A stretch of 32,406 nucleotides of DNA from Planctomycetaceae bacterium (GCA_021300535.1 JAJTED010000073.1:1-32406), one strand, 5' to 3'. Shown: positions 1 through 8,156, counted from the first letter of the stretch. Notes: generated by a model from the letters alone, not told the origin. Program-made: numbers and translations.

Positions 1-105
1 ATCCTCACGGAGGTAAAACCATCGACTGGAGAGCCGTGTGCGGGAGATCCGCCAGCACGGTTCGGAGGGAGGGGGGCCCGAACGATCGGGCCTCCCTACC
101 CCTAT
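1..105 (+). ncRNA. Group II intron 3' end (domains V and VI), cut by window edge
   Basis: Positions 31-63 fold as a group II intron domain V. The outer stem 31-39/55-63 starts with GAGCCG and carries the AGC catalytic triad at 32-34. A two-base CA bulge follows at 53-54, then an inner stem 40-43/49-52 with a small loop. Positions 64-102 fold as domain VI: a long G-rich/C-rich stem, apical loop at 82-85, and a single bulged A at 98 that is the expected branch point. The intron should end with the AT at 104-105, seven bases past the bulged A. Domains I-IV and any reverse transcriptase lie outside the window to the left. The assignment rests on secondary structure read by eye; the exact 3' boundary is inferred. 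Confidence 0.82.
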
Positions 106-320
106 CGTGGAGCGACGGTCGATGGCCGGTTGCTGGGAAGCCCGAAGCGTGAGCTGAGGGAATCCGCGTCGCTTCACCGGCGCCCCCCGCATTCGCTCGG
201 CTCGCGCCTTTTGGTGTTGCGAGGAGTGATTCCACAGAGCGTCGCCGCTGCAGGGATTCAACTGCGAATCGTGTTTTGAAGAACCGTGAACACGGGATCG
301 CTCCCGTCACCGGCCCGAGA
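106..320. other. Intergenic stretch after the intron, no gene seen
   Basis: This is the presumed 3' exon side of the group II intron insertion. Short open frames cross it in several phases, but none has a ribosome binding site or a recognisable product, and those that continue rightward run into the hairpin repeats. I see no RNA gene here. Confidence 0.5.
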
Positions 321-653
321 AGCCCCGGGTGGAAACCCGGGGACACCGGGCACGAAAGCCATCCCGCCGTCCGTGCCGCCCGACGGTGCGTGCTGTTCCG
401 GTTCAAACTCACACTGCATGGCCTGCGGGACGAGATCCGACCCGGAGTCCCCCGGCTTCCGCCGGGGGCTTTTTGTGTGAGTGGCGCGGGTGTTCCGAGA
501 AGCCCCGGGTGGAAACCCGGGGACACCGGGCACGAAAGCCATCCCGCCGTCCGTGCCGCATGACGGTGCGTGCTGTCCCGGTGCAAAGGCACACTGCATG
601 GCCTGCGGGACGAGATCCGACCCGGAGTCCCCGGCTTCCGCCGGGGGCTTTTT
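321..653 (+). repeat. Tandem pair of 146-bp inverted-hairpin elements (cluster A)
   Basis: There are two units with a 180-bp period. Unit 1 begins with hairpin h1 (stem 323-330/335-342, loop GGAA) and ends with hairpin h2 (stem 449-456/461-468, loop TTCC) followed by CTTTTTG. Unit 2 has h1 at 503-522 and h2 at 629-647, with one C missing from the h2 stem. h2 is an inverted, diverged copy of h1: its stem bases differ but pairing is kept. About 106 bp of conserved spacer separates the two hairpins. The T-runs face outward, so the element could also stop transcription from both sides. It lies at the 3' end of the minus-strand HD gene. Related clusters occur near 8.2, 22.7 and 32.3 kb. Confidence 0.85.
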
Positions 654-690
654 GCCTGCGAGCAGGCGGCGGCCCGCCACGTGAACCGCT

Positions 691-1656
691 TCAGCCGCGG
701 CCGCGGAAGAACTTGCGGCCCTGGCTCTGCTGATACTGCGTCCAGCCGTCCTCCGCGGTGGCCTCGTTCCGCAGCAGTTGGATCGTGCCCGCCATCTTGG
801 CGTCGAGGTGGTCGAGGTGGTGCAGGGCCACGGCCTCGAGCGTCATCGGCAGCTTCGGTGCGCCGAACTCATACTGGCCGTGATGGCTGGCGATCATGTG
901 CTTGACGCGGACGGCCGCCTCGGGGTCGAAGGGCCGGCCGGTGCGGGCCTCGATCGCCCGAATCTTGGCGTCGATCATTTCCAGCCCGAGGAGCACGTGG
1001 CCGAGCAGCTGGCCCTCGTCGGTGTAGGAGAAGCCCTGCAGGCTCTCGAGCTCCCGCACCTTGCCGATGTCGTGTACCAGCACGCCCACCAGGAGCAGGT
1101 CGCGGTCGAGTTCGGGATAGAGCGGGGCGACCCGGTCGGCGAGTCGCAGCAGGTTGACGACGTGGTCGAGCAGGCCGCCCGCGTAGGCATGGTGGTGCTT
1201 CACGCCGGCCGGGGTGCGGCGGAGAGCCGCGACGAGCGGGGCGTCGGCCAGGATCTCGTCGGCGAGGGCCTTGAGCGGCGTGGAGCGGATCGACCCGAGG
1301 ATCGTCGCCAGTTCGGCCTCCAGGCGGACGAGATCGTTGTTCGAGAGCACCTGAAACTCGCTCTCGTCGATCGTTCGCGGGTCGGCCCGTCCGATCGCGG
1401 TGATGATCACCTGCAGCGATCCGGAGTAGAGCTGCGTGTGGCCCTCCACGCGGACGTAGTCGCCGTCCTCGAAGGCGGCAAAATCCTCGTCGGAGGCGTT
1501 CCACAGCCGGCCCGTGATCGTGCCGCTCTTGTCGGCGAGCTCGACCTGCAGATAGAGCTGGCCGTTGCGGTTGGGCCGCAGCTGCTTGTGCGTGGCGAGA
1601 AACGTCTGGTCGAACTGCGTCTGGGGCGGGAGTTCGGCGATCAGGCGGCGGGGCAT
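691..1656 (-). CDS. YhaM-like 3'-5' exoribonuclease, OB-fold plus HD domain
   Basis: This 321-aa cytosolic protein has an OB-fold nucleic-acid-binding region at about residues 25-95 and a metal-dependent HD phosphohydrolase domain at about 150-300. Visible metal ligands are the His run at 154-156, the HD pair at 195-196 within a VHDIGK context, and the His pair at 258-259 in a SHHG motif. The length and domain order match the YhaM family of 3'-5' exoribonucleases (about 310-320 aa). I chose the ATG at 1656 because it gives the MPRRLI... start usual for planctomycete members; an upstream in-frame ATG at 1689 adds 11 residues with no family resemblance. The gene is divergent from proS, 109 bp away. 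A TACACT hexamer just upstream of the start suggests a very short leader. The family call is firm; the exact substrate is not visible. Confidence 0.88.
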   Translation of the reverse strand: MPRRLIAELPPQTQFDQTFLATHKQLRPNRNGQLYLQVELADKSGTITGRLWNASDEDFAAFEDGDYVRVEGHTQLYSGSLQVIITAIGRADPRTIDESEFQVLSNNDLVRLEAELATILGSIRSTPLKALADEILADAPLVAALRRTPAGVKHHHAYAGGLLDHVVNLLRLADRVAPLYPELDRDLLLVGVLVHDIGKVRELESLQGFSYTDEGQLLGHVLLGLEMIDAKIRAIEARTGRPFDPEAAVRVKHMIASHHGQYEFGAPKLPMTLEAVALHHLDHLDAKMAGTIQLLRNEATAEDGWTQYQQSQGRKFFRGRG

Positions 1657-1765
1657 GGCCGAGAGTGTACCCGGTTTCCCGACGTGCACGCACAGCGACT
1701 ACAATCCCGGCCCCGTGCGGCCGGCCGCAGGCCCACCCCCAGACACCGTCGGAGCGACACGATCC

Positions 1766-4369
1766 ATGGCCCAGACCGCCATCAGCCCCACGCGGGCCCA
1801 GGACTATCCCGAGTGGTACCAGCAGGTGGTCCGCGCCGCCGATCTCGCCGAGCAGTCGCCCGTTCGCGGCTGCATGGTGATCAAGCCCCACGGCTACGCC
1901 GTCTGGGAGCGGATGCAGTCGATCCTCGACCGGATGTTCAAGGAGACCGGCCACCAGAACGCCTACTTCCCGCTCTTCATCCCGCTCTCCTACCTGGAGC
2001 AGGAGGCGAAGCACGTCGAGGGCTTCGCCAAGGAATGTGCCGTGGTCACCCACCACCGCCTGGAGCTCGGCCCGGACGGGAAGCTGATCCCGACCGGCAA
2101 GCTCGAGGAGCCGCTCGTCGTCCGGCCCACGAGCGAGACGATCATCGGGGCCACCTATGCCAAGTGGATCCAGTCGTGGCGGGACCTGCCGGTGCTCATC
2201 AACCAGTGGGCCAACGTCGTCCGCTGGGAGATGCGGCCCCGGCTCTTCCTGCGGACGGCGGAGTTCCTCTGGCAGGAGGGGCACACCGCCCATGCCACGA
2301 GCGCCGAGGCGGTCGAGGAGACGCTCCGCATGCTCGATGTCTACGCCACCTTCGCGGAGCGCGACCTGGCGATGCCGGTGATCAAGGGGCCGAAGCCGGC
2401 GGCCGAGCGGTTTCCGGGCGCCGTCGACACCTACTCGATCGAGGCCATGATGCAGGACGGCAAGGCCCTCCAGGCCGGCACGTCGCACTTCCTCGGCCAG
2501 AACTTCGCCCGGGCTCAGAACATCAAGTTCGCCGGCACCACGGGCGCCGAGGAGTTCTGCTGGACGACGTCGTGGGGCGTATCCACGCGGCTCGTCGGCG
2601 CCGTGATCATGACCCACTCCGACGACGACGGCCTCGTGCTGCCGCCGCGGATCGCGCCGCACCACGTCGTGCTCCTGCCGATCCATCGCACCGACGAGGA
2701 GAAGGCGCAGGTCATGGAAGCCTGCCGGCGGCTGGAAGCGGAACTCGCCGCGCAGCGGTTCGGCGCCGAGCCGGTCCGCGCGAAGATCGACGCCCGCGAC
2801 ATGCGCGGCGGTGACAAGGTCTGGCAGCACGTCAAGCAGGGCGTGCCGATCCGCGTGGAGATCGGGCCGCGAGACCTGGCGGCCGGCGCCGTGAGCGTGA
2901 CCCGCCGCGACCGCGGGCCGAAGGACCGCGAGGCGGTGCCTCTGGCCGAGTTTGCGGCGCGGGCGCCGGCGCTGCTGGCCGAGATCCAGCAGGGTCTCTT
3001 CGAGCGGGCCCGGGCATTTCGCGAGTCGCGGTCAGTGACGCTCGGCTCGGCCGCGGAGGTGCACGACTTCTTCGGGGCCGGGGAGGGGGCGGCCGGCAAG
3101 GGGGGCTTCGCCCGCGTCCACGTCGCCGACGACCCGGCCGTGGCGGCCGCCTTCGACCCGCTCAAGGTGACGGTTCGTTGCATCCCCATGGATGGCCCGG
3201 ATGAGCCGGGAACCTGCATCGTGACGGGCCAGGCGAGTCAGAGTGGAGCTCGGTTTCCTCGGGCCGTGAGCCGCCCGTTCCTCGGAGAATCGATCATGTC
3301 CCGTTTCGTCACCACGCCGTTTTGCACCGCCCTGCTGGCGGCCGCCATGCTGGTCTCGGCGGCCGCGCGGGTCAACGCGGCGCCGCTCGAACTGGCCGCC
3401 GTGTCCGCCGACGCGAAGTGGCTCATGCACTTCGACAACGACGCGGCCCGCGACTCGGTCGTCGTCCAGCGGGCCTGGGAGAAGATGCTGAAGATGCATC
3501 CGCATGCCGGGGGGATGATGGACATGGTGTCACGGATGGCCGGCATGGATCCCCGCAAGGACCTGCGCGACGCCACCGCCTACGGCACCGACACCGACAA
3601 GCGCAACGGAGTGATGATCGTGCGGGGGAAGGTGAACCGCGAGTTTCTCACGCGGATGGTCGAGAAGGCGGCTGACCACAAGACGATCAAGCACGGCGAC
3701 CACACGCTCCACGCCTGGACGCACAAGCGCGGCCGCCGCTCGGGGCCGGTGGTCGGCGGGTTTTACAAGGACGACGTCATCGTGTGCGGGCGGACGGAGG
3801 CGGCCGTGAAGTCGGCTCTCGACGTGCTCGACGGTCGCCTGGCCGCCGTGGGGGGCGGCGGGCCGCTGGCCGGCCGGGTGCGGCCCGGGTCGATCGTGGT
3901 GGCGCGGGCCACAGCCGTCGATCCCGACACGAAGTGCCCGGTCCTCAAGCAGGGCCGCGGCTTCCGCGTGGCGCTGGGCGAGCACGAGGGAAAGTCGTTC
4001 TACCGGGCCCGGCTGGAGATGAACACGCCCGCCGCGGCCGATGACGTCGTGGACGTGGTCAAGGGCTTCACCGCGCTCGCGGCGCTGCGGTGGGGCGGCG
4101 AGGCCGATGTCATGAAGCTCGTCGACGGCGCGAAGACCGTCGTCGACGGCGCCACCTGCACGATCTCCTGGGACGCCGACGCGGAGGAGGTGTGGAAGGT
4201 TGTGGAGCGGGCGGCGGATGATTGGCAGAAGCGGCACCGCGGCCGGCGGGGCGGCCATGGCTGTCCCGCCTGCGGCAAGGGGGGCTGCGAGGGCTGCGAC
4301 ACGGGAGCCTGCCCGATGAAGAAGGGGGACAAGCCCGCGGCGGCGCCGCTTCGAGAAGACGAGTTCTGA
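1766..4369 (+). CDS. proS: Prolyl-tRNA synthetase (type 3), frame open into the next gene
   Basis: Residues 1 to about 495 are a class II prolyl-tRNA synthetase of the archaeal/eukaryal type, which charges tRNA-Pro in the cytosol. Visible signatures are the motif 2 region (RPTSETIIG... VVRWEMRPRLFLRTAEFLWQEG), motif 3 (GTTGAEEFCWTTSWGVSTR), the anticodon-binding domain, and a C-terminal zinc-ribbon-like region whose cysteines are mostly lost. Family members normally stop right after a FARAY-like end. Here the matching segment (RFPRAV, near 3250-3267) has no stop. The frame continues through about 10 linker residues into the secreted protein that starts at 3296 and ends at 4369. A TGA one frame over lies at 3267-3269. 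The ATG at 1766 gives a normal N-terminus. A TACAAT hexamer at 1700-1705 may be the -10 box. Whether a true fusion is made or this is a sequencing slip cannot be told here. Confidence 0.9.
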   Translation: MAQTAISPTRAQDYPEWYQQVVRAADLAEQSPVRGCMVIKPHGYAVWERMQSILDRMFKETGHQNAYFPLFIPLSYLEQEAKHVEGFAKECAVVTHHRLELGPDGKLIPTGKLEEPLVVRPTSETIIGATYAKWIQSWRDLPVLINQWANVVRWEMRPRLFLRTAEFLWQEGHTAHATSAEAVEETLRMLDVYATFAERDLAMPVIKGPKPAAERFPGAVDTYSIEAMMQDGKALQAGTSHFLGQNFARAQNIKFAGTTGAEEFCWTTSWGVSTRLVGAVIMTHSDDDGLVLPPRIAPHHVVLLPIHRTDEEKAQVMEACRRLEAELAAQRFGAEPVRAKIDARDMRGGDKVWQHVKQGVPIRVEIGPRDLAAGAVSVTRRDRGPKDREAVPLAEFAARAPALLAEIQQGLFERARAFRESRSVTLGSAAEVHDFFGAGEGAAGKGGFARVHVADDPAVAAAFDPLKVTVRCIPMDGPDEPGTCIVTGQASQSGARFPRAVSRPFLGESIMSRFVTTPFCTALLAAAMLVSAAARVNAAPLELAAVSADAKWLMHFDNDAARDSVVVQRAWEKMLKMHPHAGGMMDMVSRMAGMDPRKDLRDATAYGTDTDKRNGVMIVRGKVNREFLTRMVEKAADHKTIKHGDHTLHAWTHKRGRRSGPVVGGFYKDDVIVCGRTEAAVKSALDVLDGRLAAVGGGGPLAGRVRPGSIVVARATAVDPDTKCPVLKQGRGFRVALGEHEGKSFYRARLEMNTPAAADDVVDVVKGFTALAALRWGGEADVMKLVDGAKTVVDGATCTISWDADAEEVWKVVERAADDWQKRHRGRRGGHGCPACGKGGCEGCDTGACPMKKGDKPAAAPLREDEF
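3296..4369 (+). CDS. Secreted protein of unknown function with Cys-rich tail
   Basis: I do not recognise a characterised family. The 357-aa product starts with a clear Sec signal peptide (MSRF, then a hydrophobic run rich in Ala, Leu and Val, cleavage near residues 25-30). A soluble alpha/beta-looking body of about 290 residues follows, then a tail holding five cysteines in CxxC-like spacing (CPAC, CEGC, then C) between residues 320 and 345. This could bind metal or form disulfides. A GGAGA ribosome binding site lies at 3284-3288, seven bases before the ATG, so independent initiation is likely even though the upstream proS frame has no stop before it. The sigma-factor gene starts 19 bp after the stop. 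The body repeatedly mentions no known catalytic motif. Confidence 0.72.
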   Translation: MSRFVTTPFCTALLAAAMLVSAAARVNAAPLELAAVSADAKWLMHFDNDAARDSVVVQRAWEKMLKMHPHAGGMMDMVSRMAGMDPRKDLRDATAYGTDTDKRNGVMIVRGKVNREFLTRMVEKAADHKTIKHGDHTLHAWTHKRGRRSGPVVGGFYKDDVIVCGRTEAAVKSALDVLDGRLAAVGGGGPLAGRVRPGSIVVARATAVDPDTKCPVLKQGRGFRVALGEHEGKSFYRARLEMNTPAAADDVVDVVKGFTALAALRWGGEADVMKLVDGAKTVVDGATCTISWDADAEEVWKVVERAADDWQKRHRGRRGGHGCPACGKGGCEGCDTGACPMKKGDKPAAAPLREDEF

Positions 4370-4388
4370 CCTTGCGGATCGGACAGCG

Positions 4389-5003
4389 ATGAGCGGCACG
4401 GCGACGGACGACACGGAACTGGCACTGCGGGCCCGGGCGGGATGCGCTGCCAGTTTCGCGGCCCTTGCGGCGCGGCACCAGGTGGCGATCGTGCACTACG
4501 CCGCCTGGCTGCTGGGCCGCGGCGGCCGGAGCCGGTGCGACGCCGACGACCTTGCCCAGCAGACGTTTCTCCGTGCCTTTGCCGAGATCGGCGGGTATCA
4601 CGCCGGCGGGCCGTTCGCGGCCTGGCTGTTCGCCATCGCCCGCCGCACCTGCCTGAACCACTTGCGGGGCGAGCGGCGCCGCGCGGCGCGGCAGGCGGCC
4701 GTGTGGCGGAGTGAGGTCGATCCCGCACCGCGTCCGGACGAGGCGGCCGCCAGCGCGGAAGATCGGCGGCGGATCTGGGAGTTGGCCCGTCGCACCCTGC
4801 CCGAGCCGCAGTTCACGGCGCTCTGGCTGCAGTACGTGGAGGGGCTCCCGGTGGCCGGCATCGCCACGGTGCTGGAGCGAAGCCCCGCCGCGGTGAAGCT
4901 CCTCCTGCTGCGGGGCCGACGGCGGCTCGCGCCGGTCGTGGCGGACCTGGCTCGGGAAGCGTGCGCACTGCCGGGGGGTGGAGGGACGACCCATGGGATT
5001 TGA
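4389..5003 (+). CDS. ECF-type RNA polymerase sigma factor
   Basis: This 204-aa protein has the two conserved sigma70 parts of an extracytoplasmic-function sigma factor. Region 2 is at about residues 22-95, with DADDLAQQTFLRAF for core binding and the -10-recognition stretch through WLFAIARRTCLNHLR. Region 4 is at about 135-185, with a helix-turn-helix (VEGLPVAGIATVLERSPAAVKLLLLRG, split here as two helices around ERSP). It would direct RNA polymerase to a small regulon. Its 3' end overlaps the next gene by 11 bp, which is typical of a sigma factor and its membrane-bound partner. It starts 19 bp after the secreted-protein gene. The target promoters are not evident in this window. Confidence 0.9.
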   Translation: MSGTATDDTELALRARAGCAASFAALAARHQVAIVHYAAWLLGRGGRSRCDADDLAQQTFLRAFAEIGGYHAGGPFAAWLFAIARRTCLNHLRGERRRAARQAAVWRSEVDPAPRPDEAAASAEDRRRIWELARRTLPEPQFTALWLQYVEGLPVAGIATVLERSPAAVKLLLLRGRRRLAPVVADLAREACALPGGGGTTHGI

Positions 5004-5463
5004 TCGTGAACACGACGACGTCGGTGCGGAGGCTGCTCTGATCCGGCTGCTGCGGCGCGAGGCGGCCCGCGACCGGCCGGCGTTCGCGCCGGATCTCCAG
5101 GCGCGGATCGTGGCGGCTGTCGCCGACACGGGCCGCGGCCGGGGGCGCCGCGTGTCGCCGCGGGCCGCCTGCCTGGTCACCTTCTGCTGTGCGATCCTGG
5201 GCGTCGGCGGCCTGTGGCTGACGACCGGGCCGGCTGCGCCGCCCAAGCAGCCGGCGATGGTGGTAGCCGCAGCTGATGACGCTGTTGAACCGCTGCCGAT
5301 CGACCAGGTGCCGCTCCTCGACGAGATCGGGACCGAGTTGCTGGCGAAGACGGCTGCGATCGCGGCGGAGGCGGTCGGCTTGCCGCGGTGGGACGACCTG
5401 GTCGATGCGGGCGCCGCCTTCGCTGCCCCGGTCGACGGCTGGCCGGCGACGGCCGCTCCGTGA
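4993..5463 (+). CDS. Small single-pass membrane protein, possible anti-sigma partner
   Basis: The 156-aa product has a charged N-terminal cytoplasmic part (residues 1-50), one strong membrane segment at about 52-72 (Ala/Cys/Leu/Gly-rich), and an Ala-rich outer part of about 80 residues. Position and topology suggest an anti-sigma factor or membrane partner of the ECF sigma encoded just upstream. No zinc-binding HxxxCxxC motif is present, so the classical ZAS domain is absent and the role is inferred from context only. I chose the ATG at 4993 because GGAGGG at 4980-4985 sits seven bases before it; a GTG at 4978 is the in-frame alternative. The overlap with the sigma gene implies translational coupling. 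Confidence 0.72.
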   Translation: MGFDREHDDVGAEAALIRLLRREAARDRPAFAPDLQARIVAAVADTGRGRGRRVSPRAACLVTFCCAILGVGGLWLTTGPAAPPKQPAMVVAAADDAVEPLPIDQVPLLDEIGTELLAKTAAIAAEAVGLPRWDDLVDAGAAFAAPVDGWPATAAP

Positions 5464-5584
5464 CGGCGATATCCGGGACGGGGTGCCAGCCGACGCGGGG
5501 CCCCACGGGGCGGGTGACCGAGTTGGACCGCTACACTAGACGGGTCGCCTCTGGAATCGTCCCGCGGCCGGGACAGCGAAGTCA

Positions 5585-6640
5585 ATGCAGCTGCGAACCC
5601 CGAATCCCTGGTCAGTCGCCGTCTTCGCCATCATCGTCGGCGCGGGGCTGGGCGCGGGCACGGCGCTGATCCGCTCCGCCGCCACGCCGTGGCAGGTGGG
5701 CGACTTTCGCCCGGCTACCGCTGCGGACGATGCCGCCGGCCCCCGCGCCGAAACTTCCGCGACCGTGCACGCCTTCGGAACGATCGGCACAGGGGCGACC
5801 GGCAGTCATGAGTTCACGATCCGCAACGCGGGCCTGAAGCCGCTCGCGCTCACCAAGGGTGCGACGAGCTGCACCTGTACGATCAGTGATTTTGATCGTT
5901 CCGAAGGGGGCGATCCCGACGGCACCAAGATGGTGCCGCCTGGCGGCGTCACCAAGGTCACGGTGCAGTGGAAGGGGAAGGGGAGCGGCGGCCCGTTTCG
6001 GCAGCAGGCCACGATCTTCACCAACGACCCGCGGCGGCCCGAGATCGTGTTCGTCGTCGAGGGGCGGGTGGTGCCGACTTGGAGGGCGGTGCCCGAGGCG
6101 GTTGTGTTCTCGCGGCTGTCGGTCACGACGGGCGACCAGGCGACGGTGCGGATCTACACGTTCGGCGCCGCCGCCCCTGCCGCGGCCAAGGCCTCGATCG
6201 ACCATCCGCAGGCTGCCCAGTTTTTCTCGCTTGCCGCGGCGCCCATGGCCGCGGCCGAGTTCGCCGCCGAGCCGGGGGCGACCGGGGGGCTGAACCTCGC
6301 CGTCGAGATCAAGCCCGGACTGCCGCTGGGGCCGCTGCGGCAGACGATCAGCGTCTCGTTCCGGATGCCCGATCCCGTGACGCTGGAGCTGCCGCTGGAG
6401 GGCGTCGTCGCCGGTGACCTTGCGTTGGCCGGAGTGGCGTGGGATTCCTCCTCTCAAGTCCTGTCGCTGGGGACTGTCTCCGGCAAGACAGGGCTGCGCA
6501 CGCAACTGTTCCTGACTGCCAAGGGGCCGCACCGCGACGCGGTCCGGCCGGTCGTGCGCGAGGTCGTTCCCGACAGCCTGCAGGTGGACATTGGAGAGAG
6601 CAAGCCCGTGGGCACGGGCTGCATTGCGATCGGCCCGTGA
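5585..6640 (+). CDS. DUF1573 domain protein, membrane-anchored or secreted
   Basis: This 351-aa protein starts with a hydrophobic signal anchor (residues about 8-32, PWSVAVFAIIVGAGLGAG...). A DUF1573 immunoglobulin-like domain follows at about 60-165. It has the typical pattern HxFGTI, a middle TIRNAGLKPLAL strand and a CTC cysteine pair (SCTCT), and ends in a TIFTNDPRRPE motif. A second beta-rich region fills residues 170-350. DUF1573 proteins are abundant in planctomycetes and Bacteroidetes and lie outside the cytoplasmic membrane; their molecular role is not known. The gene ends seven bases before the cytochrome fusion gene, so the two are probably cotranscribed. The ribosome binding site is weak, so the start is moderately sure. 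Confidence 0.83.
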   Translation: MQLRTPNPWSVAVFAIIVGAGLGAGTALIRSAATPWQVGDFRPATAADDAAGPRAETSATVHAFGTIGTGATGSHEFTIRNAGLKPLALTKGATSCTCTISDFDRSEGGDPDGTKMVPPGGVTKVTVQWKGKGSGGPFRQQATIFTNDPRRPEIVFVVEGRVVPTWRAVPEAVVFSRLSVTTGDQATVRIYTFGAAAPAAAKASIDHPQAAQFFSLAAAPMAAAEFAAEPGATGGLNLAVEIKPGLPLGPLRQTISVSFRMPDPVTLELPLEGVVAGDLALAGVAWDSSSQVLSLGTVSGKTGLRTQLFLTAKGPHRDAVRPVVREVVPDSLQVDIGESKPVGTGCIAIGP

Positions 6641-6647
6641 ACGAACC

Positions 6648-8156
6648 ATGCACATCCGTTTCTCTCGTGCCTGCCTGCTCAGTTGCGTTGCGGTGCTGCT
6701 CACCGCGGGTTTCGTTCGGGCGGCCACGCCCGATCGCGGCGCCGGCGTCGATGCCGCCGTGGTCGATACCTTTCGCGGCCGCAACGGCGGCGTTTTCGCC
6801 GCCTGGGAGAAGCCCGCGGCCGTGGTCGTGATCACCGGCGAACTCGACGGCTACATCGAGCCCTGCGGCTGCACCGGCAAGGAGAATCAGAAGGGCGGCT
6901 TGAGCCGGCGTCGCAACTTCCTCGAGGCGCTCAGACAGGCCGGGTGGCCGCTCGTGGCGGTTGACCTAGGCGGCCAGGTGCGGCGCTTCGGCCGGCAGTC
7001 GGAGGCGAAGTTTCAGTCGATCGCCGACGGCCTGCGAACCATGAACTACGCGGCCGTCGGTTTCGGTGCCGGCGACCTGCGGCTGCCGGCCGAGGAACTC
7101 GTGGCCGCCGTGGCGGCCGTGGGCAATGAGCCGACGCCGTTCGTGACGGCCAACGTAGGCCTGTTCGGTATCGACGCCGGCATCACGCCGCGATTTCGGG
7201 TCGTCGAGGCCGGCGGGATGCGGATCGGCATCACGAGCGTGCTCGGCGACAAGGCGGCCGCCCAGATCCGCAACGACAACGTCGAGGTGCTCCCGGCGGG
7301 CCAGGCCCTGGCCGATGTGGCCGGGAAGCTCGCCCAGGAGCGGTGCACGCACCAGATCCTGCTCTCGTCGGCCACGCCCGAGGAGACGAAGGCCCTGGCG
7401 GCGAAGCATCCGCAGTTCGACATCGTGGTCACGGCGGGCGGCGCCGACGAACCGCCCCTGGAGTTGCCCGTGCTGCCCGGGGGCAGCCGCCTCGTGGAGC
7501 TGGGCCACAAGGGGATGTTCGCGGTAGCCATCGGCTTCTACCCCGATGCGCAGCCGGCGGTCCGGTCGCAGCGGGTGCCGCTCGACGCCCGTTGGGGCGA
7601 GGCGGAGGACATGATCAAGCTCCTGGGCGCCTACCAGAACAAGCTCGAAACGCTGGGGCTCTCGGGCCTGGGCATCGTGCCGATCCGTCATCCCACGGGC
7701 CGGCGGTTCGCCGGCAGCGCGGCCTGTGCCGACTGCCATCAGAAGGCCTTCGACGTGTGGAAGGATTCGGCGCACGCCAAGGCCCTGACCACGCTCGAGG
7801 AGCAAAAGCCGCGGCGCGACGGGGACCCGGAGTGCCTGTCGTGTCACGTCGTGGGCTGGGCGGCACAGCGGTTCGAGCCCTTCGAGGGGGGCTTTGCGGG
7901 AATGAAGGCGACGCCCCATCTCGCCCACCAGGGCTGCGAGAACTGCCACGGGCCGGCCGCCGCCCACACGGCCGTCGAGCGGGGCGACGTCCGCGCCAGC
8001 GAGGCCGAGCGGGATCGGCTCCGCCAGGAACTGGTGCTCTCGCTCGACACGCCGGAGGGGAAGCAGAAGGCCGTGAACAACTGCCTCGAGTGCCACGACC
8101 TCGACAACAGCCCGCAATTCGACTTCGACGACTACTGGCCGCAAATAGAGCACTGA
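6648..8156 (+). CDS. Metallophosphoesterase-like / tetraheme cytochrome c fusion
   Basis: The 502-aa product is exported: residues 1-25 form a signal peptide. Residues about 55-330 resemble the 5'-nucleotidase/metallophosphoesterase fold with an early CGC motif (EPCGCTGKENQKGG) common in planctomycete homologues. The classical metal-binding DxH and GNHD motifs are not visible, so phosphatase activity is doubtful. Residues about 350-490 carry four CxxCH heme sites, near residues 359 (CADCH), 396 (CLSCH), 430 (CENCH) and 479 (CLECH). This matches the cytochrome c554-like domain. It is likely a periplasmic electron-transfer protein. The ATG at 6648 is preferred over an upstream in-frame start at 6591 because it begins the signal peptide and follows the DUF1573 stop by seven bases. 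The redox partner is unknown. Confidence 0.85.
   Translation: MHIRFSRACLLSCVAVLLTAGFVRAATPDRGAGVDAAVVDTFRGRNGGVFAAWEKPAAVVVITGELDGYIEPCGCTGKENQKGGLSRRRNFLEALRQAGWPLVAVDLGGQVRRFGRQSEAKFQSIADGLRTMNYAAVGFGAGDLRLPAEELVAAVAAVGNEPTPFVTANVGLFGIDAGITPRFRVVEAGGMRIGITSVLGDKAAAQIRNDNVEVLPAGQALADVAGKLAQERCTHQILLSSATPEETKALAAKHPQFDIVVTAGGADEPPLELPVLPGGSRLVELGHKGMFAVAIGFYPDAQPAVRSQRVPLDARWGEAEDMIKLLGAYQNKLETLGLSGLGIVPIRHPTGRRFAGSAACADCHQKAFDVWKDSAHAKALTTLEEQKPRRDGDPECLSCHVVGWAAQRFEPFEGGFAGMKATPHLAHQGCENCHGPAAAHTAVERGDVRASEAERDRLRQELVLSLDTPEGKQKAVNNCLECHDLDNSPQFDFDDYWPQIEH

Noticed and set aside
258..680. Open frames in repeat cluster A with PGFPPGA/SPGWKPGD-like peptides
   Set aside because: The same peptide strings arise at every copy of the hairpin element on either strand; they are translations of the repeat, not genes.
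778..2830. Very long open frames opposite the HD gene and proS on both strands
   Set aside because: They lie antisense or out of frame to well-identified genes and show only Arg/Ala/Gly/Pro-rich composition, as expected from third-position GC bias.
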